From: Pyrenopolyporus hunteri
Lineage: Eukaryota > Ascomycota > Sordariomycetes > Xylariales > Hypoxylaceae
NCBI GenBank assembly: GCA_902806595.1
Contig: CADCXC010000004.1
Location: forward strand, 1 to 64,000
Direction of reading: 5' to 3'
DNA: 64,000 nt
Shown here: positions 10,827 to 22,495 of the stretch, one piece after another
Layout: each line of letters opens with the position of its first letter
How positions within the stretch are numbered: position 1 is the first letter of the stretch
The notes under the pieces: model-generated
Databases searched by the model: none
The model's input: only the letters and a program-made list of their open reading frames with translations
What the model was told of the DNA's origin: nothing
Program-made: the position numbers and the translations under genes

Positions 10827-12182
10827 ATGCCCGACAAGATTCTCGACGACATCTCTCATCGGCGCTACAATCCACTGAGAGGGTCGTGGCTGCTGGTCTC
10901 GCCTCATAGGACGAAGAGACCTTGGCAGTAAGTGTACCGCGGCGGCTCTCGTTCCTGAAGAAGATTGTTACTTATGCCACTTTCGGCCAGAGGTCAGCAA
11001 GAAGCGCCAGGTGTAAACACTCTACCTGAATATGACCCAAAGGTAAGCGGTTGGCGGTCGTTCATAATCTTCGGGCGTCTTAATGGCTAACCTCGGCAAG
11101 TGTTATTTGTGCCCCCGGAACTCGAGAGCGCAAGGCAACCCGAACCCGGACTATAGCCAAACCTTTGTCTTCGTCAACGATTATAGCGCGGTAAAGGAGC
11201 AACAGCAAGATTATACCGAAGAGCCCTCTAGCGATGGTAATAAGTCCGCCCTTACGCCTACGTAGCTTCCCAATAAGGGTATCCGTGAGCTTGGTTAACC
11301 CTGGCAGATCTCTCTTCGCTTCTACTCCGCGCTGAAGGCGTCAAGGGGAAATGCTTTGTCCTTACTTTCTCGCCTAAGCACCATCTCACCCTTGCTGACA
11401 TGTCCGCCGAGGACACGCTTCCGATCGTCGAGACCTGGACGAGGATCTACGCTGTCCACCTCGCGCCCACGAACCCTCTATCTCAGGTAGCCGCCAAGCT
11501 CGATCTCTTGAGTCGCGAAGCGCCGCCCGAGTCCCTCGTCCCGCCGCCGTCGCAGCAGCTGCGATATATGCAGATCTTCGAGAATAAGGGTGCCGCGATG
11601 GGGTGTTCGAACCCCCATCCCCACTGTCAGATCTGGACGACCAGCACGTTACCGGAGGAGCCGGCCGCGGAGATTGTCCAGCTCACTAAATATCGGGCTG
11701 AGCACCAGGGCCGGCACCTCCTCGGGGACTACGTCAAACTCGAGATGGAGAAGCAGGAACGCGTCGTGTATCAGAACCAGTCATTCTTGGTAGTCTGTCC
11801 GTGGTGGGCGATTTGGCCGTTCGAAGTTATGATAATCGCCAAGCGGCATGTGCGAGCGTTGGTGGACTTGACCGAAGAGGAAAGGTTTCAGTTTGCCGAA
11901 GCGATCCAGGAGGTGACTAGGAGGTACGACAACTTGTTCGAAACGAGCTTCCCGTACAGCTCCGGTATCCATCAGGCCCCTCTGGACGGGACGGAGGAGG
12001 AAGTCGAGAACAGCTGGTTCCATATGCACTTCTATCCGCCCCTGCTACGATCGGCCACTGTACGGAAATTCCTAGTGGGATACGAATTGATGGCGGAGCC
12101 GCAGCGGGACATAACCCCCGAGCAAGCCGCGGCCAGGCTAAGGGGTTGCGCGGGAGAGCTGTACCGGAAGAAGCTCCAATGA
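10827..12182 (+). CDS. GAL7: Galactose-1-phosphate uridylyltransferase
   Basis: Model join(10827..10927, 10991..11042, 11101..11236, 11308..12182), 387 aa, four exons with three short introns (63, 58, 71 bp; all GT..AG). The protein transfers UMP between UDP-glucose and galactose-1-phosphate in the cytosolic Leloir pathway. Visible landmarks are the N-terminal RRYNPLRGSWLLVSPHR, the zinc-ligand pair Cys52-x-x-Cys55, FTPKHH-like FSPKHHLTLADM, and the active-site SNPHPHCQIW with the HPH triad at 200-202, whose second histidine carries the uridylyl group. The C-terminal half holds the GIHQAPLDG and WFHMHFYPP elements. Length is normal for fungal enzymes. No GAL1 or GAL10 homologue is in the window, so genes are not clustered as in S. 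cerevisiae. Confidence 0.97.
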
Positions 12183-12387
12183 CAAAAAGTGCACTGTTTG
12201 CGAGATCGCTAATACGTAGAACGGAAATATGCAATTAGATGAAGTTATGTACCGGGTCTATACCTAGGTGGGCTTTAGGTACCTGTTGACAACGCACACG
12301 AAACAGCGCTGTATTGCCTTACTTAAAGCGGTAGACATTTCCCGCAATATATGTCGCATCCTCCTCACGCAGCGCTTCCTCTTCCGC

Positions 12388-13014
12388 TCACGCTTCGACG
12401 TAAAAGTTATATTGACTGGCCATCCATACGATCCCCGCAGAAGCAAAGAAGAAGGTAGAGACGACGGGGCCGAGGTGGGCCGTCTTGTAGATGGCGAATT
12501 CGGAGCCGAAATGCGCAAGAGCAACAACGTATGTCCACATGGTGATTTGATATACAGGGGCAAGGTGTAAGTGGTAACTCGCGTAGAAGCGTACGATGGC
12601 CGAGACGACGGTGTAGGTGCCGAATAATCTTGCGGCTAGGGGTGTGACCTGATCCTGAGTCCGCGCTTGTTTAGGATTGGACGCTGCGGATGCCGGTAGA
12701 AGCTTCCGGGTCGAGTCCTCCGGATCGAAGGTAGCCGACTTAGCGGGCAAGGAAGAGTTCGGAACAAATTGACCATTATAGAGGCGTCGCGAGAAGTGTA
12801 ATGTCACATAGTTTTGAATCGCGTTGCCGACAGCGAGGACGGAGGTCTAGAGTATATAGTTAGGCACCGTGAGAAAGAAAGGTGGCGGTGAGGTTTAGGG
12901 AGGGGGGGTGAATTGTCGAGAAGCCATCAAGGTTGAGAGAGCATCACGTACTAGCAACAAATAATATGGCAGGTAACCTTTGGCCTGTGGAAGATAGTCT
13001 CTGAGGATATCCAT
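12388..13014 (-). CDS. ERG28: Ergosterol biosynthetic protein 28
   Basis: Model complement(join(12388..12846, 12952..13014)), 173 aa, one 105-bp intron (GTACGT..CTCTAG). The short first exon encodes MDILRDYLPQAKGYLPYYLLL, followed by TSVLAVGNAIQNY and TLHFSRRLYNG, the signature N-terminus of Erg28. Four hydrophobic segments are visible (about 15-32, 85-100, 108-128, 140-160). Erg28 is an ER membrane scaffold that tethers the C-4 demethylation enzymes (Erg25, Erg26, Erg27) in sterol synthesis; it is not itself an enzyme. A hydrophilic insertion of about 35 residues (PAKSATFDPEDSTRK region) makes it longer than the yeast protein; such insertions are common in filamentous fungi. It converges on GAL7 (205 bp apart) and diverges from the ketoreductase gene. 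Confidence 0.95.
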
Positions 13015-13641
13015 TGCGATTTATATAATGGGCGCGTATATGTAAGTCTCTAGCTGGATGACTAGGTCCGGATAATTCGACAATGGCACTGCGAGGCGGT
13101 CAAGCTTGAATGATCAACCTGCCTTGGGTATGCGTTACCCGGGAGAGACACGAGAGAAGCTTGAAGCTTTAAAGACGGGAATTCGGGAATCTGGACCTTG
13201 CCTAAGAGGTGACTTAGGTAAACCCTAGATAGGTACCTAGGTACCTAGGCAGACCTGGATTACCTATCATCCAAGCAGGGGTGCACTCTACCAAGAAAAG
13301 GAGTGGAAAAAAAGAAAAAGAGAAGGAATTAAAAAAGCAAAAAGGCAATAAATGTGAGTAGGAGATCGATACTGTATGTAGGTACCTATGTAGGTACATG
13401 TAGGTACATGTAGGTACCTATCATCCACGCTACGTTAGCTAGCTTCACTGCCTAGGTGCCTAGGTAGGTACTTACCCGATCTGCGCTACGTTCCGGAAAC
13501 CCACACAACAACACAATACTTACGAAGAAGAGCTACATAATCCTCATCTTTTCTTCCGCCCTCTATCTCATCTCGGCCGGATATTACAAGACCATCTTGA
13601 CGAACTTAATAGAGGTATCCCACAGTTTCGATTGATCCAGC
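13015..13641. promoter_or_regulatory. Shared divergent promoter of ERG28 and the ketoreductase
   Basis: A 627-bp gap separates the start codons of two diverging ER lipid genes, so it holds both promoters. It contains strong repeat clusters at 13213-13250 and 13376-13470 (palindromic GGTACCTAGGTACC plus TAGGTACATG units). I see no sterol-response element that I would defend. Coordinated expression of the two genes is an inference from the arrangement only. Confidence 0.45.
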
Positions 13642-14744
13642 ATGGATTCCGTCAGCAACAGTCTCGCCTCCATTCCGCAAGGTGTGCTGTTAACCTTTGC
13701 CGGTCTCGGGGCTCTCTTCACAACTTTCAAAGCTTTGAGCTTTATCCGTCTGCTGCTCAGCACATTCGTTCTCAGCGGCACCAATGTAAGTCGTTGATTA
13801 TGTAACAGCGAATCATTATATCCATCTACCCACCCACCTACCTACATATACTATATTCTCAGCTGACGCCTGTTGAATCATCTATATAGCTTCGGAAGTA
13901 CGGCAAGAAAGGTACCTGGGCTGTAGTAACTGGCGCGTCCGATGGCCTCGGAAAAGAATTTGCGACCCAGCTCGCCGCCAAGGGCTTCAACCTCGTCCTG
14001 GTATCTCGTACCTTGTCCAAGTTAGAGGAGCTCTCGCAGGACTTAGAGAGCAGGTTCCCCGGGTTAGACACCAAGGTGCTCGGCATGGACTTCTCCGCCG
14101 ACGACGAGGCCGACTACGCTCGTCTCGCCAAGCTGATCGCTGGCCTCGACATCGGCATTCTCATCAACAACGTTGGCCAAAGTCATCACACCGCCGTCCC
14201 GTTCCTGCTCACCGAGCAGAAGGAGATGCAAGATATCATTACGATCAACTGCCTCGGCACTCTAAAGGTTACTCGGCTCGTCGCCCCGGGCATGGAAGCC
14301 CGCAAACGCGGTTTGATCCTCACGATGGGTAGCTTTGGCGGGTGGATCCCCACTCCTTACCTGGCGACCTACTCGGGAAGCAAGGCATTCCTGCAGCACT
14401 GGTCCTCCGCTCTCGCCGCCGAGCTCAAGTCGAGCAACGTTGACGTCCAGCTTTGTCTCAGCTACCTCGTCACCACGGCGATGAGCAAGGTACGACGCCC
14501 CAGCGCCCTCATCCCAAGCCAAAAACAATTCGTGCGAGCCGCCCTAGGCAAGGTAGGCCTTGGAGGCTGGCAGAGCGTGGCGTATACCTACACGCCTTAT
14601 TGGAGTCATGCGCTGATGGCCTGGGCCATCGAGAATACTCTCGGCGTCGGCCACCGATTCTGCATTTGGGTCAACTTGAAGATGGAGATGGATATTCGAG
14701 ACCGATACTTAAAGAAGGCTGCTCGAAATGCGAAGAAGGATTGA
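13642..14744 (+). CDS. Very-long-chain 3-oxoacyl-CoA reductase (microsomal beta-keto reductase)
   Basis: Model join(13642..13785, 13890..14744), 332 aa, one 104-bp intron (GTAAGT..TATAG) that contains CCTACC repeat units. The N-terminus has a hydrophobic segment (about 15-48) anchoring it in the ER. The SDR fold follows: cofactor motif TGASDGLG (62-69), NNVG near 140, and catalytic Ser196, Tyr209 and Lys213 (YSGSK). This matches the Ifa38/KAR family, which reduces 3-ketoacyl-CoA with NADPH in the second step of very-long-chain fatty-acid elongation for sphingolipids. The C-terminus is lysine-rich (KKAARNAKKD), resembling but not exactly matching a KKxx ER-retrieval signal. Length is normal for the family. 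Confidence 0.93.
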
Positions 14745-15845
14745 GAGACCCCTTGGTGGAAAAGCCATACCAAGGGCTGACTGGGGAACGCAAAGGGGGT
14801 TCGATGCTAGGGGTTCGATGCTAGGGCCTCGCTTTTATGCGCGTAGTCCCTATAGAACCCGGTCAGGTCTACGTGAACAAAGGCGACGTGGATCAGATTA
14901 TTCAATTACATATCCACGCCGAGAATTTAGATAAGTGCGGAGCAGGTGCCTTTGGAGGTAATAATGTCTCGATTTGCCAATGATTTCGTACGTAAGATAT
15001 GGACGGACCCGGGTGCTTACATAGTATGGACGTTAGTACATCAGGTGCCTGTCTAATAGCTATAATTGTGTTGTTGTTATTCAAACCATCCAAGCGAAGG
15101 GACTTCAGTGAATCAGCTTCCTCTCTGTGACGAGCCAACGGAAATTGATTCAAAACATTGAAGCTGATGACGTTAGCGTTTGACCTAAGAAGACCAATAC
15201 CAGGTACGTACACAGTACATACGGGAACCCAAAGAAAAAGACCCGCTTAATGTCCCTTGGTGATTCCCGATCAGGAATAGCGTGCTTGAGTCGCGAAAAG
15301 AAGGGTTAGAAAGAAAAGAGCAAGCTCCCACTAGGTACTACATTGATGTACCACGCAGTAGACAATTGAAGCGCGTGTTGAATGTCAAAGCTTCCTGGTA
15401 TTTTGTCCCAGGAAAAAAAAAAAAAAATAACCTGAGCTACCCATACCTAGACCTACATACCTCAAAACATCCATACCTCCTACTTACCTATTTCCAGTTG
15501 CAGCATTTCTCAACACCAACCCACCAAAAACTCTGGGACCTGGTAATCGAAGACGACAGCAACCTGCGCGTTTTCTATCCAAGACAAAGTTCTCTTGACG
15601 CGTAAATAAAGGAATAACGGGACAAGGGAACGGTAGAAGATTAGACAACTTCTTCCATCGTCCCGCGCTCTCGTCCGTTGCTATTCTAGAGAGGTCCGAA
15701 ACTCGACGTCGCCATTGATGACCCGATAGCCTTCCGGTGCCTTGCCCGCCTGCATTGGCTCTTCCCTTTTCATTCTTGTTCCTCAACTCCCCTCGCCGGT
15801 CCCTGCCGCCGCGCCTGTCTTGTGCGTTCGGGCGCATAGATCATC
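14745..15845. other. Intergenic region upstream of NUP170
   Basis: About 1.1 kb with no recognisable gene. It holds a 14-bp direct duplication (unit GGGGTTCGATGCTA) at 14796-14823 and an A-run at about 15412-15427. Pyrimidine-rich tracts at 15740-15820 directly before the NUP170 start fit a fungal core promoter or leader. Confidence 0.5.
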
Positions 15846-18800
15846 ATGGCCTTCCCGCAGACGCCGTCTCACTCGCTGCCGGGCGCTTTCCTGCATACTC
15901 CCGCCGTCGCATCACGCTTCAACGCTCAGCAAGATCCGGTACGCCGTCGTCTATTCCGAGAGAATTCGGCCACGTCTGGCGGACAGGCCGCGAGGTTTGG
16001 CCAGGACCATGGCCTTGGACTCGACGCTCCTACGAATCCCGCCGAGGAGCAGGCCATGCGAGGCCTGCAGACCCAGAACATGCCGCCCCAACCTCCTTTG
16101 GCTAAGGCTGCCGCGTACGTTAACAATGCTCTGACTAGGGATGGCGAATACCCCCAGCTCGATTCTTATTGCAGACGTAAGTGTCACTCCGTGTAAATTC
16201 TACTGGCAGACGAGGATACCTGTTTTTATATACTGAACGACGTATCCGCCATTAGAAATATCCTCCGACTACGATATCGCCCGGGACGACTCCGCCTGGG
16301 CTCCCTTCCAGAAGACGAACATGTACCCCATCCCCCAGAACGTCCTCGAGCAATACAACCGCGCCGAAGTTTCTACTATGATGGGACTGTTCGCCGAGTT
16401 GAATTACGCCTGGGTGACTATCGATAATTGTCTCTACCTCTGGGACTACACGAGCCCAAGTCCCGATTTGATCGGTTACGAGGATAGCCAGCATAGCATC
16501 ACCGCCGTGAAGCTCGTCGCCCCTAGGCCCAACGTGTTTAATAAGATTATCACGCACATACTCGTCGTGGCCACCACTTCGGAGATGTTTCTCTTGGGGG
16601 TCGCGGTCAACAATGCGCCGAGCGGCGCCAAGTCTCTCGAACTCTATGGGACGAAGATGTCGTTGCCCCTGAAAGGGATCGAGGCGCGCGTTATCGCCGG
16701 CTCTGCGGACGGCCGCATATTCTTCGCCGGCCAGTCGGAGACCGACATCTACGAGCTTAAGTACCAGCAGGAAGAGAAGTGGTTTACCAATAGGACGGAG
16801 AAAATTAACCACACCTACCGCCCCTGGTCCGCCGCGGTGCCTAACCCGACGCAGATTCTGTGGGGTAAGGCTACCAACGAGCGTATCGTAGATATCGTCG
16901 TGGACGATAGCAGGAGCCTGCTCTACTCCCTTTCCAGCACTTCGACCGTGCGCACTTACCACATGGAACCGCCGAACAAGCTTACCAAGGTAATCGAGAA
17001 GACCAAGGACGACTTTCTGCGTGATATCGCTCACGCGCTCAGCGTGGTGTCGCCGCTGCTTAACGAGCATATCGACATCGTATCCATCAGTCCCATCTCC
17101 GCCGTTGAGGATTCCAAGGTCCACCTCATGGCTCTGACGAATACCGGGTGCCGTCTCTTCATGAGCGCCACCAGCACCGCCTCCTACATGCTCAATTCCC
17201 CGAATCAGGCGCCCCAGAGCATGCAGCTGCAATGTATCAAATTCCCTCCGTCCGAGCAGCGGAGGCCTAGGACCGATCGATTCGGCGGCCCCGCCGAGTA
17301 TACGGACATCCAGTCTAAGATCCTCGAGAGAAGTAGGCGAGGAATCCGCTTCCCGCCCGGCTACTTCCTAGATTTCGTGGCCAAGACGGACCAACCTCAT
17401 GGTGATCTGCTGTTCATGTCAGCCCCCGACAGCGGCCGGATAAATCACGCCCGTCAAACTCAGAATATGCGATACTACGAACATGCCAATTGGATCGAGA
17501 TCGGCAGTAGGGCTGAAGATGTCGGTCTTGTTTCGAAGCCGTTCGCCGCGACTAACCAACCGCAGGGTTTCGGGAACGAGTTAGCCGTGCAGTTCGACGA
17601 CCCGAACGGCAGCGAGTTCGCCATACTCACGAACACGGGAATACATTTAGTGCGTCGTAGAAGGCTCGTCGACATTTTTGCTTCGGCCATTAGGGCAGCT
17701 CCGGGAGAGGAAGGCGTAAAAGCCGAAGTGAGCAAGTTTCGGAGCGCGTACGGCCACGTTGAAACCATCACGGCCGCGCTCGCCGTCGCGTGCCGTCAGG
17801 GGGACAACGGCCGCCCGGGAATCGGCCGTGGCGCCATCGACCAAGCCACTCAAGATCGCGCGAAGCAGGTCTACATCAACTTCGGTGGAAATCCCAGGTT
17901 ACCCGAACAGGACGGGCAACCGGCAACGGTCGAGATGGTTCAGCCTTCGACTCGGCACGCCGCTCTGACTTTATATCTCAGCCGCCTCGTCCGAAAGTTG
18001 TGGAGGTCCAAGGTCATCGGACTCGGGACCGACGCCGGCGGCGCGCTGGCTATCACCAGCGTTATACCGGCAAATAAGCTTAAGGAAGTCCAGGCGAGCG
18101 TAGAGAGCCTAAGAAGTTTCCTGGACGCGAACCGGTCTTTCATCCAAGGCCTTTCGGGGCCCGCGGATCTGCAGAGAGCTGCGAGCAAGCAGGAGGAGCT
18201 CGGTTTCCAGGGCGAGCATCAAGCCATGCGTGCTCTGGAAACGTTGATGATGGGTATCACGGAGGGCATATCCTTCGTCACGACGCTGTTCGACGAGCGA
18301 GTTACGGACATATTCACCCGCCTTGATGATACGTCGCGGCAGCAACTCCGAGACCTCACGTACGAGCAGCTCTTCTCGCAAGATAGCGGGAAGGAGCTCG
18401 CGAAAGTGCTCGTAAAGGCTATCGTGAACCGAAACATTGAGAACGGGTCCAATGTCGAGACCGTGGCGGATGCGCTGCGGCGGAAATGCGGCAGCTTCTG
18501 CAGTCCGGACGACGTTGTCATTTTCAAGGCTCAGGAGCAGCTCAAGAGGGCGTCGGAACCGTCGCTGAACCCGAACACGTCACGTACGCTCCTCCACGAG
18601 AGCTTGAGACTCTTCCAGAAGGTCGCGAAGAGCCTCACGCAGGCGAACCTCGAGTCCGCGATTGAGCAATATGTCGCACTGAGGTACTATGCGGGAGCTA
18701 TCCAGTTGTGTCTAGTCGTTGCTAGCGAAAAGGATCGAGGTAACTCCGCGCTGTCCTGGGTCAACGACGGTAAGCCCGCCGGCGATCCGAGGGTGAAGTT

Positions 18801-20229
18801 CTTCGAGCAGCGCAAGGTCTGCTACGGCTTAATTCACCATGTCCTGCAAGACCTCGACGCCGCTTCCAGTCGAGAGCCCGAGATGATCGACGGAAAACCG
18901 ACGCTGATTGCAACGAAGCGTGCTGAGGCTTATGATGTCGTCAGCAGCTCGTCGGACGAAGTTTTCCATTTCGATCTCTATGACTGGTATATACAGCAAG
19001 GATGGACCGACCGCCTCCTCAGCATCGACTCGCCGCACGTCACGACCTTCCTCCGCCGCCTAGCTGCCAAGGATGTCGAGCACGCCGACCTCCTGTGCAG
19101 GTTCTACACCATGCGCAAACAATATTTCGACGCGGCTAAGGTCCAGGCCGAGCTCGTGCAATCCGACTTCCCCATCTCCATCAAAGACCGTCTTACCCTT
19201 CTGAGCAAAGCAAAAACCAATGCCAGTGTCGTGACTACTGGCGTTAGTCGTCAAGAGCAGCAGCTCCTCAACCATGAGGTGACGGGGCTTCTAGAGGTAG
19301 CTCATATTCAGGATGACCTATTGGAGAGGTTGAAGGTGGACAGCAGACTTCCGCCGAAGCGTCAGCCGGAGATCCAGGAAGCCCTCGACGGCAAAATTCA
19401 ACCCCTCTCCGTGGTAAGTACAAGTCCGCGCAGGGGCTCCATCCCACGTCATAAGGTCGTGAACTTCATCCCCTGGGAGTTGCTAACGCTCTTCATCTAG
19501 CTCTTTAACGAGTACGCCGATCAAGCCGGCTACTACGATCTCTGTCTCCTCATCTACCACGTCGCCAACTACCGGAACGCCACCATCATCGCCCAGACCT
19601 GGAGCAGCCTTATTCAGCAGACGCACGAAAGTGTCGCGGAGCAGTGGTCGGCGTATGACGCAGAACGCCGTAGGCGTGGAGCGCAAGCCGGAGATCCACC
19701 GCCTCAGCCGTACGAGGTGCTCGTCGGCCAGATCCAAGACATCTGTCACCGCTCTTCGAATGACTCTTTCATCTTCCCCGTCCCAACTCTTCTGCCGGAG
19801 ATCTGCCGATATGCTTTCGAAAATGCGCAAGACAGAAGAATTGCGGCCGACGTCAACTGGCCGGTGATCGTCTTCCTCAATTTGGGAGTGAGTTACGACC
19901 TTGTGGTGCGCGTTCTGGAACAGATGTTCGAGGCCCAGGAAGTGCCATTTCGTGGCGCCGGTCGAGCAAGAATCGTAGAATGGGTCACGTACTCTGTTGG
20001 CCAATGGATCCGCGACCTGAACAGGAACGGCCGCCCCGAGGCGAGGTTAGACCCATGGGTCGGCGAGTTGATCTCCGAGTGCGACAGTTGGGTGTCTGCG
20101 AACTTACGGAGCAGTAATGAAGGTGGCGCAGACATGAGAGAGGTCGCGCGGAGCGTGAAGGAGGTAAGGCGAGCCGTCGAGGGGCTCGTCGTATCACCAA
20201 TGACCAATAGGAGTATGGGTTTCTATTGA
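15846..20229 (+). CDS. NUP170: Nucleoporin Nup170/Nup155
   Basis: Model join(15846..16176, 16256..19413, 19501..20229), 1405 aa. Intron 1 (79 bp, GTAAGT..CATTAG) and intron 2 (87 bp, GTAAGT..ATCTAG) restore one frame; the middle exon reads through intron 2 to a false stop at 19500. The N-terminal third (about 90-560) is the beta-propeller of the Nup155/170 family, opening with SSDYDIARDDSAWAPF and AELNYAWVTIDNCLYLWDY, an element strongly conserved from yeast to human. The rest is the alpha-helical solenoid (Nucleoporin C-terminal type), including YYAGAIQLCLVVA and LFNEYADQAGYYDLCLLIYH. The protein is an inner-ring scaffold of the nuclear pore, linking the membrane ring to Nup53/Nup59 and Nic96 complexes. 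Length is as expected. Confidence 0.96.
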
Positions 20230-21292
20230 AGCGTGACAAGCCGTAATATAACGTCTTACTCAGAACTAGGGGGGGTTGTGTTATTGAGCGCTTGATGTGT
20301 ATCGCGTCTTGGAATAGCAAGGCTCTGTATAACGGGATCGAGAAAAGGGCGATATTAGGCGTCTCGGTTTACTAACACTATGCATTGAATGTTCTAGACA
20401 GATCGTACTCGGTTGGACGACATAAGGCATCCTCGATTGCACATCAGAATATCATGAGGCGAGAATATTCTAATGGTTGCGTTTAAGGCTGATCGACGCC
20501 TACATGAATTAGCACACAAAAAATAATATAACCAACCAGTCGACTATTAATCGGTGCACGTTCTTACGAGTTCTCCAGTTGAAACCCTAGATGTTGCCGG
20601 GTATGCGCATAGTTAGATTCGTTTAACAATACGCGATCAAGTCGGCTACCTGCCTAGCTATTCGGTTCATCCGCGCGAACCTCTGAGCCTTGAAGATCGA
20701 TTATACATTGACTATTGTGTGATACTGGACGTCCCTTCCATTTACGCACCCCTCGAGCTATTTTCCAATATTCACATGTTCCTTAATCATAGCTTCACCT
20801 TCCTGGTTATTTCGGAAGCTATACCTAGGTACCTACCTAGGTACCTAAGATTCTTTCAACGTCTGCAGAAATACTAGTGGTCGGAGACTTATGGTTCCGT
20901 ACCTATATGTACGGAAACATTCAACGGAGCCTCAGGGATATTATATCTAGTCTGATAGCAGAGCCCTCTAAAGGGGGTTGGATTTTTCCTCTATATTCAT
21001 GGCCGTCCTCGCTAAGTAAATAAGTCCTGTGAATCATTAAAATAACCTGGATTACTTGCTGGCCCTCAAGGTGTCTCGTCATTCCAATTCGGAGACTTTC
21101 CGGGGACATAGTCTGAGTGGTGTAGCTATACAGACTAATATAAAGTACGCGGGAAGTAAAGCGTGAGAATATGACAACGCCCCTTTATTCGTAGCTATCG
21201 AAACCCATCCACTTTTTTTTTTAAATAAGTTATACGTATACCAACTATCACGTACCAATATCCCCGAATCCACTGGCCACCAAATTCTCATT
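20230..21292. other. Intergenic region, no gene seen
   Basis: Just over 1 kb between NUP170 and the methyltransferase gene. A compact repeat cluster (TACCTAGGTACC, twice in tandem) lies at 20822-20849. Open frames are short and featureless. A T-run at about 21213-21222 lies about 75 bp upstream of the next start codon. Confidence 0.5.
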
Positions 21293-22303
21293 ATGGCGAC
21301 TACTCAGCAAGAATTGCAGAAGCTCTATAGCACCTTTTCCGGCGGTATTGCCGACGAGGAATTGGAGCGCATGATCAAAGACTCAGAACGGATCATGAGA
21401 GAGCCTGCTGGACATTTGCTCGCCCAAGCAGGCCTCGACAAGTCCGCTAGCAAGCCGTTCACGCTTTTAGACAACGCTTGCGGTATTGGACCTATTGTAG
21501 CACACTTACAAGAACAAGTTGACAAGAACCTGTTGCTAGAGAGCAAGGTAGTCTGCGCCGACGTCAACGCCAACCTCGTGAATATATTGAAAATGCGTGC
21601 CGCCAAGCATGCCTGGGTGAACGTTGAGACTGCGGTCGTCGACGCCCAGGTCAGTTCACGTTACCTTAGGAAAATGCGGCACGTTAACATCTAACCCCAC
21701 CGTGTAGAGTTCAGGTTTTCCGGATCAATCTTTCTCTCATGTCACGCTGAACTTTGCTATGCATATAATCCCAAAGCCTGAGGCGGTATTGGAAGGTAAG
21801 GTCTAACCGCGACAATTCAGCAATGATTTCCTGATGCTAAAGTTTATCTAGACGCCTTGCGGATACTGAAGCCGGGCGGTGTCTTTGCCTTTAGCGTCTG
21901 GCATAAAGACACGAAGGGCTGGGCCCCCGATTTGAGGTCGTGTTTTAAGGAGCTGCCGTTCGACGCACCGATGCCCGACCCTGTCCCCATGGCTCTCCAC
22001 GGAAAACTTCAATGGACCGACCCAGAAGGTATAGAGAATGAGCTAAGAGCTCATGGATTCGAGAACATCCAGGTCAAGAAGGTGTCGCACGTGGTCCACG
22101 TCCACAGTGCCGAAGACTATCTCAACAGTTACAGGATGATGAAGGACTGGATGGTCAACTCGTACTGGAGCGAGGAGAGTAAGAATAAGGCGCGAGATAT
22201 GTTGGACGAACACATAGTGAAACACCTCAAGGCGAAGTATGATGGCCACGGTTGGGATTTACATTGGATCGCAATCTTGGCAACCGGTCAGAAGCCAGCT
22301 TAG
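21293..22303 (+). CDS. Class I SAM-dependent methyltransferase
   Basis: Model join(21293..21649, 21708..21795, 21852..22303), 298 aa, introns of 58 bp (GTCAGT..GTGTAG) and 56 bp (GTAAGG..CTAG, branch CTAAC). Motif I is LLDNACGIGPI (about 62-72), with the acidic post-I residue in VVCADVN, then NFAMHIIP and the ILKPGGVFAFSVW strand, the standard Rossmann-like methyltransferase order. The sequence resembles the stand-alone small-molecule methyltransferases that often tailor fungal secondary metabolites, but no polyketide synthase, peptide synthetase or terpene cyclase is nearby, so the substrate cannot be guessed. Both splice junctions keep the frame, so it looks intact. Confidence 0.85.
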
Positions 22304-22495
22304 TAAAGATGACACCAGCTGCTCCAGATGGCCAGCTAGGAGAAAACATGTTAGCCGAAAATGACTCGGTTTAGCATCTATGGAGATTCGTCCATCTATA
22401 AATATCCTATATATCATTGTACTCCTCTGCTGTGAGTCTTCTCTAAAAGAAAAATATAAAAGGAACTGCGAGTGGGGCCTCTGGAAGTCAAATTA

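Noticed and set aside
14796..14826. TTCGAT-containing duplication as a tRNA T-loop
   Set aside because: No matching acceptor stem, D-loop or anticodon arm can be folded around it.
16252..17232. 326-codon open frame on the minus strand
   Set aside because: It lies wholly opposite the conserved NUP170 exon; its composition (His, Gly, Arg rich) is that of an antisense frame.
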